Shown here piece after piece: positions 43,575 to 50,113 of a stretch of DNA of 64,000 nt. A model generated the notes under the pieces. It searched no databases and was not told the origin of the DNA. It saw only the letters and a program-made list of their open reading frames with translations. The first letter of the stretch is position 1. Every line of letters starts with the position of its first letter. The position numbers were made by a program, and so were the translations under genes. Source of the DNA: Hymenobacter terrestris (GTDB taxonomy: Bacteria; Bacteroidota; Bacteroidia; Cytophagales; Hymenobacteraceae); NCBI RefSeq assembly GCF_013377905.1, contig NZ_JABKAV010000001.1, positions 62,001-126,000 on the forward strand. Direction: 5' to 3'.

Positions 43575-44543
43575 ATGCCCCCTTCCGATTCCTGGCTCGA
43601 TACTCTGCCAGCCGATTTCTACGCCCAGCTCACCCACACCCTGAACCTACACGGCATGGCCACGCTGGAGCTGCTGAGCCGGCCCGCCACACCCGCCACC
43701 GACCGGATCCGCCAGCTTAGCGGCCTCGATACAGCTACCGTACAGCGGCTCAACGGCATAAGTAGCCATGCGCAACTGCTGGCGGCTTTGCGGCAGGAGC
43801 CGCTGGCCGTGTACCACCTGCTGCTGCTGGGGGGCCTGACGCTGGAAACCAGCCTGGCCGCGCCGGTGCTGGCCTATGTGCGGCAGGCTATGGGTATTAC
43901 TGAAGAACAACTGGGGCAGTTGCTCGCTTACTGCCAGCAGTTGAGCGGGGCTTTTCTGGGGCAGTTGGAGGAGCATGTAGCGGCCCCGGCAGGCGCGGCT
44001 TCGCTGGGCCTGCATCGGCTGGCAGTTGAGGAGGCTTTTGCAGGTTTTTTGGCCGCGCAAATGGCCGCCCGGCCCGTGGCCGAGTTGCGGCCGTTGCCGC
44101 CGCAGCTGCACATTATGCGCTTGGCGCTGCTGTTGGCCGTCAGCCTGCCGCAGGACACCGACCACCCGTTTGCGCAGGCTGTGCAGGCACTGCCCCACCT
44201 GCAGCCCGCCACTCTGGAGCCCCTTATTGCCCGGCTCGGCCATGCGCAGCCTCACGAGCCGCTGCCGCTCAGCATGCCCGAAGTGGTGCAGCTTTACCAG
44301 GCCCTGCAGGTATGCGGCATGGTGTTCGTGTCGGATTTAATGAGCCACATCGGGCTGGAGGACTCCTTCCCGACCTTGTCGGAAGAAGAGCGCCGGGCCA
44401 GCGAGCCGGCCCCGGCCAGCAACCGTGAGGCCGTAGGTAGCATTGTGAGCGGCTTTACGCAGTGGGTGCAACAGCACTTCCCCGACCACCCCGAAATAGC
44501 ACTGGCCCGGCAGCAAGTGCTGGCCCTAGCCGATGAGCTGTAG
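43575..44543 (+). CDS. Unknown helical protein, 322 residues
   Basis: Start chosen at ATG 43575; a TTG at 43548 lies in the promoter-like TACCTTGC. It is strongly Leu/Ala-rich and helical, without signal peptide or membrane segment. Recognisable stretches are only descriptive: LLSRPATPATDRIRQLSGLD, VYHLLLLGGLTLETSLAAPV, LEPLIARLGHAQPHEPLPLS, ending FTQWVQQHFPDHPEIALARQ. I know no family. It is monocistronic between two palindromic elements. Confidence 0.7.
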   Translation: MPPSDSWLDTLPADFYAQLTHTLNLHGMATLELLSRPATPATDRIRQLSGLDTATVQRLNGISSHAQLLAALRQEPLAVYHLLLLGGLTLETSLAAPVLAYVRQAMGITEEQLGQLLAYCQQLSGAFLGQLEEHVAAPAGAASLGLHRLAVEEAFAGFLAAQMAARPVAELRPLPPQLHIMRLALLLAVSLPQDTDHPFAQAVQALPHLQPATLEPLIARLGHAQPHEPLPLSMPEVVQLYQALQVCGMVFVSDLMSHIGLEDSFPTLSEEERRASEPAPASNREAVGSIVSGFTQWVQQHFPDHPEIALARQQVLALADEL

Positions 44544-44588
44544 GCGGTGAACTGTTAACATTGAGCAGTAGAAGCACTATTATAAAAC

Positions 44589-44712
44589 TGTCATGCTGAG
44601 CGAAGGCGCAGCCGTAGTCGAAGAATCTCTACTGCTAAAGTATTTCCCGACGACAGGATTACTATGGTAGTAGAGATACTTCGACTGCGGCTGCGCCTTC
44701 GCTCAGCATGAC
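44589..44712. repeat. Palindromic intergenic element, long-armed copy
   Basis: CTGTCATGCTGAGCGAAGGC...GTCGAAGAATCTCTACTGC (from 44589) pairs with GTAGTAGAGATACTTCGACT...TCGCTCAGCATGAC (to 44712). Arms are about 45 bases, almost perfect, with a loop of about 30. It lies between convergent genes. Confidence 0.88.
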
Positions 44713-44738
44713 TGTTCTTATACAGTTCCTGATTCGTC

Positions 44739-45077
44739 CTACTGGGCCAGCAGCACTTCAATTTCCAGGTGCAGCCACTCATCTTCCCAGGCTTTGTGGG
44801 TGAGGCGAGCCGAGAGTGGGTAGCCGGCGTCGAGCAGACGAGCGACGGTTTCGTTGCGGCCTTCGGGCAGGTAGCCGAGCCAGAACGCCTCGCCGGGGCC
44901 GCTGGTGAGCACGCGCACGGCCCAGTCGTCGTAGGAGCTGTCGGCTTCGCGGGTGAGGGCCAGCGGCTGGCCGGGTTGCAGCGTAGGTTCGAACTCGCGC
45001 AGGCCGGGGCGATGAGTGGTGCCGGCCACGAGGCATTCGAGTAGTACCAGGGCGTTGGCGGGGGTAGAATCGGACAT
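44739..45077 (-). CDS. Stand-alone HIRAN-domain protein
   Basis: 112 residues, all one HIRAN-like domain: LVAGTTHRPGLREFEPTLQP then GQPLALTREADSSYDDWAVR (the L.REPDNPYDPNAV pattern) and FWLGYLPEGRNETVARLLDA. HIRAN domains bind DNA ends or structures, usually fused to SNF2 helicases or nucleases; here it is alone. It is divergent from the DUF4268 gene with 140 bases between their starts. A DNA-repair or DNA-sensing role is inference. Confidence 0.75.
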   Translation of the reverse strand: MSDSTPANALVLLECLVAGTTHRPGLREFEPTLQPGQPLALTREADSSYDDWAVRVLTSGPGEAFWLGYLPEGRNETVARLLDAGYPLSARLTHKAWEDEWLHLEIEVLLAQ

Positions 45078-45203
45078 GGAGCAGGGAGGCGTAGTGAGGC
45101 TCTAAACTACGCAGCAAAACGGGTTTGCGCAGCTACGGGTTGGGCAACCCGACAGCACGGGGCGCGTTTGCCCGGGTTCGGCCGGCCTCTTTCGCCCGCC
45201 CGC

Positions 45204-45211
45204 TACCTTTG
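45204..45211 (+). promoter_or_regulatory. -7 promoter box TACCTTTG of the DUF4268 gene
   Basis: Exact TAnnTTTG, 6 bases before the ATG at 45218, so the mRNA should be leaderless or nearly so. Confidence 0.65.
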
Positions 45212-45217
45212 CCGCCT

Positions 45218-45679
45218 ATGTATAGCAAAACCGAAGCTACCCAGCTCCGCCAGGCCTTTTGGACCACGCTGGGCCAGTACATGCAGCCCGTGCCCTCGGC
45301 CGACGGCGGGCCGGTGAACTGGATGAATTACAAAACCGGCCTCAAGCACGTGTATTTCCGCCTGCACGCCGATAACCGCCACGCCACCGTCAGCATCGAA
45401 ATAACGCACCCCGACGAAGGCCTGCGCGAGCTGTTCTTCGAGCAGTTTCGGGAGCTACGGGCTATGCTGGAAGAAGCCACCGGCGAAACCTGGACTTGGG
45501 AGCCAACCGCCATCAATGAAAGCGGGCAGCCGCTGGCCCGCATCTACCGCGAGCTGCGCCCCGCCAACCTGTTCTCCCGCGACGACTGGGCCCGGCTCAT
45601 CCCTTTCTTTAAGCCCCGGCTAATGGCCCTCGATGAGTTCTGGAGTACAGGGCAGTATGCTTTTGATGATTTGCGGTAG
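45218..45679 (+). CDS. DUF4268-type protein
   Basis: 153 residues from ATG 45218; the open frame begins at 45125, upstream of the promoter box. Seen: KTEATQLRQAFWTTLGQYMQ, VNWMNYKTGLKHVYFRLHAD, ATVSIEITHPDEGLRELFFE, FSRDDWARLIPFFKPRLMAL and DEFW. This matches DUF4268, found alone or at the end of nuclease-like proteins and of unknown function. It is probably soluble. It is divergent from the HIRAN gene. Confidence 0.78.
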   Translation: MYSKTEATQLRQAFWTTLGQYMQPVPSADGGPVNWMNYKTGLKHVYFRLHADNRHATVSIEITHPDEGLRELFFEQFRELRAMLEEATGETWTWEPTAINESGQPLARIYRELRPANLFSRDDWARLIPFFKPRLMALDEFWSTGQYAFDDLR

Positions 45680-45708
45680 GGCGACGGGTAGACACCTCGA
45701 CTGGAGAC

Positions 45709-45744
45709 AAAAACGGCCGCTCTGTTTCCAGAACGGCCGTTTTT
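45709..45744. terminator. Terminator between DUF4268 and toxin genes
   Basis: AAAAACGGCC (45709-45718) pairs with GGCCGTTTTT (45735-45744). It serves the convergent DUF4268 and toxin genes. Confidence 0.85.
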
Positions 45745-45767
45745 AAACTGTGCAAGACGCCAGTATA

Positions 45768-46127
45768 TCACTCATCCGGGAAATCATCCGGCACCGCTTT
45801 CAATAACTGCCGAATTTCCTCTCGCCCAATTGACGCAACCTCTGACTTATCATAGATTGAGAGTAGAAAAACCCACTCGGTCCCGGTTTGCGCGTCCACT
45901 ACCCGCCGGTAGGTGATAACCCGCGCCCCGCCGCTTTTGCCTTGGCCTTTACTGGCAATAGCCACCCTTATTTTATAGCAGTCCCGCCCCAACGGCTCCC
46001 CTAAAGCGGGATGTGCCAGTAGAGCGGTTCCAAGAACTGCCAGCTCAGATTTCAACGAGCGGTACCGCTTTACTAAAGGCTTAGCCTCGCGCTTGAAGTT
46101 AGCCGTGGCAATGACGCGAACGGGCAC
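45768..46127 (-). CDS. RelE/ParE-family toxin
   Basis: 119 residues: VRVIATANFKREAKPLVKRY, LGTALLAHPALGEPLGRDCY then KIRVAIASKGQGKSGGARVI, TYRRVVD, and VFLLSIYDKSEVASIGREEI. This is the fold and basic residue pattern of RelE/ParE toxins (ribosome-dependent mRNA cleavage or gyrase inhibition; which one cannot be told). It starts 9 bases after the antitoxin stop, the usual antitoxin-first order. Confidence 0.85.
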   Translation of the reverse strand: MPVRVIATANFKREAKPLVKRYRSLKSELAVLGTALLAHPALGEPLGRDCYKIRVAIASKGQGKSGGARVITYRRVVDAQTGTEWVFLLSIYDKSEVASIGREEIRQLLKAVPDDFPDE

Positions 46128-46136
46128 GGCGGGCGG

Positions 46137-46358
46137 TTAAAGCGAATCCAGAAAATCGTGCAAATCCTCGCCCGGCTGCTCTCCGGCTTCGATAGCGCGA
46201 GTTTCTAGCACCGCACTGCGCATACCTTCCAGCACCTCGTCGCGGCAACGAAGCTGGGCGTAATATGCTTCCAACTCCTTCCACCTTGCGATGGGAATGA
46301 CGACGGCTTCGGGCTTGCCGGTTTCGTCGGTTAAGTAATGCAATGCTTGCGCCGCCAT
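46137..46358 (-). CDS. Antitoxin of the RelE-type pair
   Basis: 73 residues from ATG 46358; the frame extends to 46469 but into unrelated-looking low-complexity sequence. ALHYLTDETGKPEAVVIPIA then RWKELEAYYAQLRCRDEVLE is the Phd/YefM-like DNA-binding start, followed by a helical toxin-binding tail (AGEQPGEDLHDFLDSL). It should repress its own operon together with the toxin. Its start lies 22 bases from the diverged acyl-CoA dehydrogenase tail at 46381-46447. Confidence 0.78.
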   Translation of the reverse strand: MAAQALHYLTDETGKPEAVVIPIARWKELEAYYAQLRCRDEVLEGMRSAVLETRAIEAGEQPGEDLHDFLDSL

Positions 46359-46380
46359 AGTCGAGGAGGATTGAGATGAT

Positions 46381-46447
46381 TTACTTGAATGTCTGGATGC
46401 CCGTAATATCGGCGCCAGTAACCAGCAGGCTGTTGTCGTGGGTAATA
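46381..46447 (-). repeat. Diverged copy of the 3' end of the acyl-CoA dehydrogenase gene
   Basis: On the minus strand this translates THDNSLLVTGADITGIQTFK then stop; the intact gene ends THDIHLLITGADITGIQAFK then stop (46814-46880). The DNA is about 86% identical (54 of 63 compared bases), offset 433 bases. The copy has no gene body in front of it. Confidence 0.85.
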
Positions 46448-46465
46448 GCAAACACCAACTACACT

Positions 46466-46786
46466 TCACTTATCCTCGTCTTCAAGCACCCACATCCTTT
46501 TTACCAGCCAGAGAACAAAACCAACTCCCAACCAAATAAAGGGCAACACAAGAAAGCGCATTATACATAAGCCCCCATCGCAACCGCCGCCAGCAGTGCT
46601 ATCTAAATATGCGCCCGAAGCCAAGTAGCTAATCACACCCCACGCTAGTAACCAAGCACATCCAGTGAAAAAAGAGGTAATCCAGGATTCCTTTTGACCA
46701 GCGGTTGACGAGCGTGAGTTAGATTGTGCTAGTCCAATGGTAAGCGCCACTAAGCCAACTACTACTATTGTGAAGAGCGTCTCCAT
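46466..46786 (-). CDS. Small membrane protein, about three helices
   Basis: 106 residues with hydrophobic segments at about 4-22 (LFTIVVVGLVALTIGLA), 36-58 (ITSFFTGCAWLLAWGVISYL) and 76-95 (FLVLPFIWLGVGFVLWLV). A Gly/Cys-rich loop (GGGCDGGLC) lies between the last two, and the tail is charged (WVLEDEDK). Codon and base use are more AT-rich than the neighbours, which suggests recent arrival. It lies exactly between the true and the copied 3' end of the acyl-CoA dehydrogenase gene. Function unknown. Confidence 0.65.
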   Translation of the reverse strand: METLFTIVVVGLVALTIGLAQSNSRSSTAGQKESWITSFFTGCAWLLAWGVISYLASGAYLDSTAGGGCDGGLCIMRFLVLPFIWLGVGFVLWLVKRMWVLEDEDK

Positions 46787-46813
46787 TTAAAGGTGGCTGG
46801 CTACATTTCGCGC

Positions 46814-48049
46814 TTACTTGAACGCCTGAATGCCGGTAATATCGGCGCCCGTAATCAGCAGGTGGATGTCGTGGGTGCCTTCGTAGGTGAGGACCGATTC
46901 GAGGTTCATCATGTGGCGCATGATGGGGTACTCGCCGGTGATACCCATGCCGCCGTGAATCTGGCGGGCTTCGCGGGCAATGTGCAGGGCAATTTCGACG
47001 GAGTTGCGCTTGGCCATCGAAATCTGGGCGCTGGTGGCTTTGCCTTCGTTTTTGAGCACGCCCAAACGCCACACCATCAGCTGGGCTTTGGTGATTTCGG
47101 TAATCATTTCGGCCAGTTTTTTCTGCTGCAGCTGGAAGGCGGCAATCGGCTTGCCGAACTGCTCGCGCTCCAGGCTGTACTTGAGGGCCGATTCGTAGCA
47201 ATCAATAGCCACGCCGATGGCGCCCCAGGCAATACCGAAACGGGCCGAGTCGAGGCAGCTGAGAGGACCTTTGAGGCCGTCGATGCCGGGCAGCAGGTTT
47301 TCCTTGGGCACCTTCACGTTGTCGAATACCAGCTCGCCGGTGGTGCTGGCGCGCAGGCTCCACTTGTTGTGGATTTCGGGCGTCGTGAAGCCTTCCATGC
47401 CGCGCTCCACGATGAGGCCCTTGATGCGGCCGCTTTCATCCTTGGCCCACACCACGGCCACCTGGCACTCGGGCGAGTTGGAAATCCAGAGCTTGGCGCC
47501 ATTCAGCAGGTAGTAGTCGCCCTTGTCTTCGATGCGCGTAACCATGCCGCCGGGGTTGGAGCCGTGGTCGGGCTCGGTCAGGCCGAAGCAGCCGAGCCAC
47601 TCGCCGCTGGCCAGCTTGGGCAGGAATTTCTTGCGCTGCTCCTCCGAGCCGTAGGCGTAAATCGGGAACATCACCAACGAGCCCTGCACCGAGGCCGTGG
47701 AGCGCATGCCGGAGTCGCCGCGCTCAATTTCCTGCATAATCAGGCCGTAGCTGATGTAGTCGAGGCCGCCGCCGCCGTACTCGGTGGGGATGGTGGGGCC
47801 GAACGCGCCGACATCCCCGAACTTGCGCACGATTTCGCTCGGGAAATGCGCCTGCTGGGCCCACTGCTCGATGTTGGGGCTGATTTCCTTTTTTACGAAG
47901 TCGCGAATGCTCTGGCGGATGAGCTTGTGCTCTTCGGTCAGCAGGCCGTCGAGGTCGAAATAATCGGTAAAACCGGCCGCGTTGGTAGAGCCGCGCTGGG
48001 CGGAGTGGGCTTTGGCCTGGGGCGAGAGAACGTCAGCTTCGGAGGACAT
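46814..48049 (-). CDS. Acyl-CoA dehydrogenase, glutaryl-CoA dehydrogenase-like
   Basis: 411 residues. Flavoenzyme motifs: GSLVMFPIYAYGSEEQRKKF, WLGCFGLTEPDHGSNPGGM (FAD/substrate loop), WISNSPECQVAVVWAKDESG, and REQFGKPIAAFQLQQKKLAE. The catalytic base is Glu390 in TYEGTHDIH, the arrangement typical of glutaryl-CoA dehydrogenases, which both oxidise and decarboxylate. The long N-terminal leader (about 40 residues) is not a signal peptide. The physiological substrate (glutaryl-CoA or another acyl-CoA) is not certain. Its 3' end is duplicated downstream. Confidence 0.9.
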   Translation of the reverse strand: MSSEADVLSPQAKAHSAQRGSTNAAGFTDYFDLDGLLTEEHKLIRQSIRDFVKKEISPNIEQWAQQAHFPSEIVRKFGDVGAFGPTIPTEYGGGGLDYISYGLIMQEIERGDSGMRSTASVQGSLVMFPIYAYGSEEQRKKFLPKLASGEWLGCFGLTEPDHGSNPGGMVTRIEDKGDYYLLNGAKLWISNSPECQVAVVWAKDESGRIKGLIVERGMEGFTTPEIHNKWSLRASTTGELVFDNVKVPKENLLPGIDGLKGPLSCLDSARFGIAWGAIGVAIDCYESALKYSLEREQFGKPIAAFQLQQKKLAEMITEITKAQLMVWRLGVLKNEGKATSAQISMAKRNSVEIALHIAREARQIHGGMGITGEYPIMRHMMNLESVLTYEGTHDIHLLITGADITGIQAFK

Positions 48050-48253
48050 AAGGCGTGGGCTATCGAGTGGGAATCAAGTTCAAAGATAGGACTTTCCGGG
48101 TGCAGAACAGCCTACCGGGGCCGATGGTTCGGCCAGCGGCGGGCCGGAAAAGCTGTAACTTAACCTGCCGGATAGTCGGGTTGGCTTTTTTCCCGTATCT
48201 AGTTTTCAACCCTATTTTCAACCGCCGTCTCCCTTCTCCCGCCCTTCCTTCCT

Positions 48254-49993
48254 ATGAGCGAACACAAGAAGCTAACCGAACTAGAAGCCACCGCCATATG
48301 CGGCAACGATATTTCCTCCTCCTGCCTCTACGTTTCAGCCCTGGCCATTGCCTACGCCGGCCAGTACGCCTTCGTGGCCCTGCTGATTGTAGCGGCGGTG
48401 CTATTTCTATTTCGTAAAATATACGGCGAAGTGGTGGGTGCGCTGCCCCTCAACGGCGGGGCCTACAACGTGCTGCTCAACACAACCAGCAAGCGCAACG
48501 CCGCTATGGCCGCCTGCCTCACCATCCTCTCCTACATGGCTACGGCGGTTATTTCGGCCGCCGAGGCCATGCACTATCTGCACACGCTCTGGGATGGGTT
48601 CAACATCAACCTGGGCACGCTGGGGCTACTGGGGCTGTTTCTGGCCCTCACCATCCTAGGCATATCCGAGTCGGCGAAGGTAGCGGTGGCCATTTTCCTG
48701 ACCCACTTGGTTTCGCTCACGGTACTGGTGGGCACTGTTATCTGGTTCATGTTCACCCACGACACGAGCACACTTTCGCTCAACTTCTCAGCCCCCATTC
48801 CCGGCGGCAGCCTCGCCACGGCCCTTTTCTTCGGTTTCAGCGCGGCCATGCTGGGTATTTCGGGCTTCGAAAGCTCGGCCAACTTCGTGGAGGAACAGGC
48901 CCCCGGCGTGTTTGCCAAAACCCTGCGCAATATGTGGATCGTGGTGAGCTTTTTCAACCCGGTTATTGCCTTTCTGGCCATTGCCGCGCTGCCCATCATT
49001 CAGGTAGAGGAGCACGCCGAAACGGTGCTTTCGTATCTGGGCACCGTGGCCGGCGGCCCGTGGCTGGGTACGCTCATCTCTATCGATGCCGTGGCCGTGC
49101 TCAGCGGGGCCGTGCTCACGAGCTTTGTGGGCGTGAGCGGCCTGATGAAGCGCATGGCCCTGGACCGGATTTTGCCCCAGTTTTTCCTCAAGGAAAACGC
49201 CCGAAAAAGCAATTACGTCATCCTGGTCACGTTTTTCCTGCTCTGCACGTCGGTGCTCTTTATTACCAACGGCGACATCAAGCCGCTGGCAGGCGTGTAC
49301 ACCATCTCGTTTCTGTCGGTGATGGCGCTGTTTGCCATTGGCAACTTCCTGCTCAAAAGCAAGCGCCCCAACCTGCCGCGCCCGGTGTATGCCGGTATTA
49401 TAACAGTTACGGTGGCACTCATAAGCGTACTGGTGGCCCTATACGGCAATGTGCAGCTGAACCCCAGGTTTCTGATTGTCTTTCTGCAGTACTTCCTGCC
49501 CTCGATGGCCGTGGTGTACATCATGCTCAACCGGGCCTCTATTCTGGAGCTGGTTCTGGCCGCCGCCAACTCGTTTGCCCACAAATATCCGGGGGTTTCG
49601 CGCTTCAGCCGTCTGCAGGTGCAAAAGGCCACCCGCGAGCTGCACCAGCAGGAATTCGTGTTTTTCACCAAGGGCGACAACGTGTCGAATCTTAATAAGG
49701 TGATGGCCTACGTGGTGGAAAACGAGTTTACCAACCGCCTCAAAATCGTGACGCTGCTCCGCGAGGGCGAAACCTACCCGCCCGAGCTGCTCAAGGACAT
49801 TGAGGTGCTCGACCGGGCCTATGAACAGATTCGGGTGGACTTCGTGGCCATGCCGGGCCACTTTGGCCCCGAGCTTATCGACCGACTCTCCGAAGAGTGG
49901 AACGTGCCCAAAAACTTCATGTTCATCGGCTCGCCCGGCGACCGGTTCCCCTACCAGATTTCCGAGCTGGGCGGGGTACGCCTAATCATTTGA
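48254..49993 (+). CDS. APC-family amino acid permease with soluble C-terminal domain
   Basis: 579 residues. It has about 12 membrane helices up to about residue 430, beginning AICGNDISSSCLYVSALAIA and including PLNGGAYNVLLNTTSKRNAA and GFSAAMLGISGFESSANFVE. About 140 soluble residues follow (VQKATRELHQQEFVFFTKGD to RFPYQISELGGVRLII), possibly a regulatory domain resembling universal-stress-type folds. The transported amino acid cannot be told. The 200 bases before it hold no gene. A terminator follows at 50016-50043. Confidence 0.87.
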   Translation: MSEHKKLTELEATAICGNDISSSCLYVSALAIAYAGQYAFVALLIVAAVLFLFRKIYGEVVGALPLNGGAYNVLLNTTSKRNAAMAACLTILSYMATAVISAAEAMHYLHTLWDGFNINLGTLGLLGLFLALTILGISESAKVAVAIFLTHLVSLTVLVGTVIWFMFTHDTSTLSLNFSAPIPGGSLATALFFGFSAAMLGISGFESSANFVEEQAPGVFAKTLRNMWIVVSFFNPVIAFLAIAALPIIQVEEHAETVLSYLGTVAGGPWLGTLISIDAVAVLSGAVLTSFVGVSGLMKRMALDRILPQFFLKENARKSNYVILVTFFLLCTSVLFITNGDIKPLAGVYTISFLSVMALFAIGNFLLKSKRPNLPRPVYAGIITVTVALISVLVALYGNVQLNPRFLIVFLQYFLPSMAVVYIMLNRASILELVLAAANSFAHKYPGVSRFSRLQVQKATRELHQQEFVFFTKGDNVSNLNKVMAYVVENEFTNRLKIVTLLREGETYPPELLKDIEVLDRAYEQIRVDFVAMPGHFGPELIDRLSEEWNVPKNFMFIGSPGDRFPYQISELGGVRLII

Positions 49994-50015
49994 TCACGGA
50001 TTTTTAGACGACTAA

Positions 50016-50043
50016 AAAGGCCGCCTCAGTTGAGGCGGCCTTT
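50016..50043. terminator. Terminator between permease and TonB receptor genes
   Basis: AAAGGCCGCCTCA pairs with TGAGGCGGCCTTT around a short loop; A and T runs on both sides serve the two convergent genes. Confidence 0.9.
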
Positions 50044-50113
50044 CAGTTTCAGCAAGTGTTCGAACATCAGAGCGGCCCGTTCCCAGATGATGGTCCGTCT
50101 ACAAAATCCATGA

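Noticed and set aside
46793..48163. 456-codon open frame on the plus strand
   Set aside because: It is antisense to the clear acyl-CoA dehydrogenase gene and has the low-complexity composition expected of a GC-rich shadow frame.
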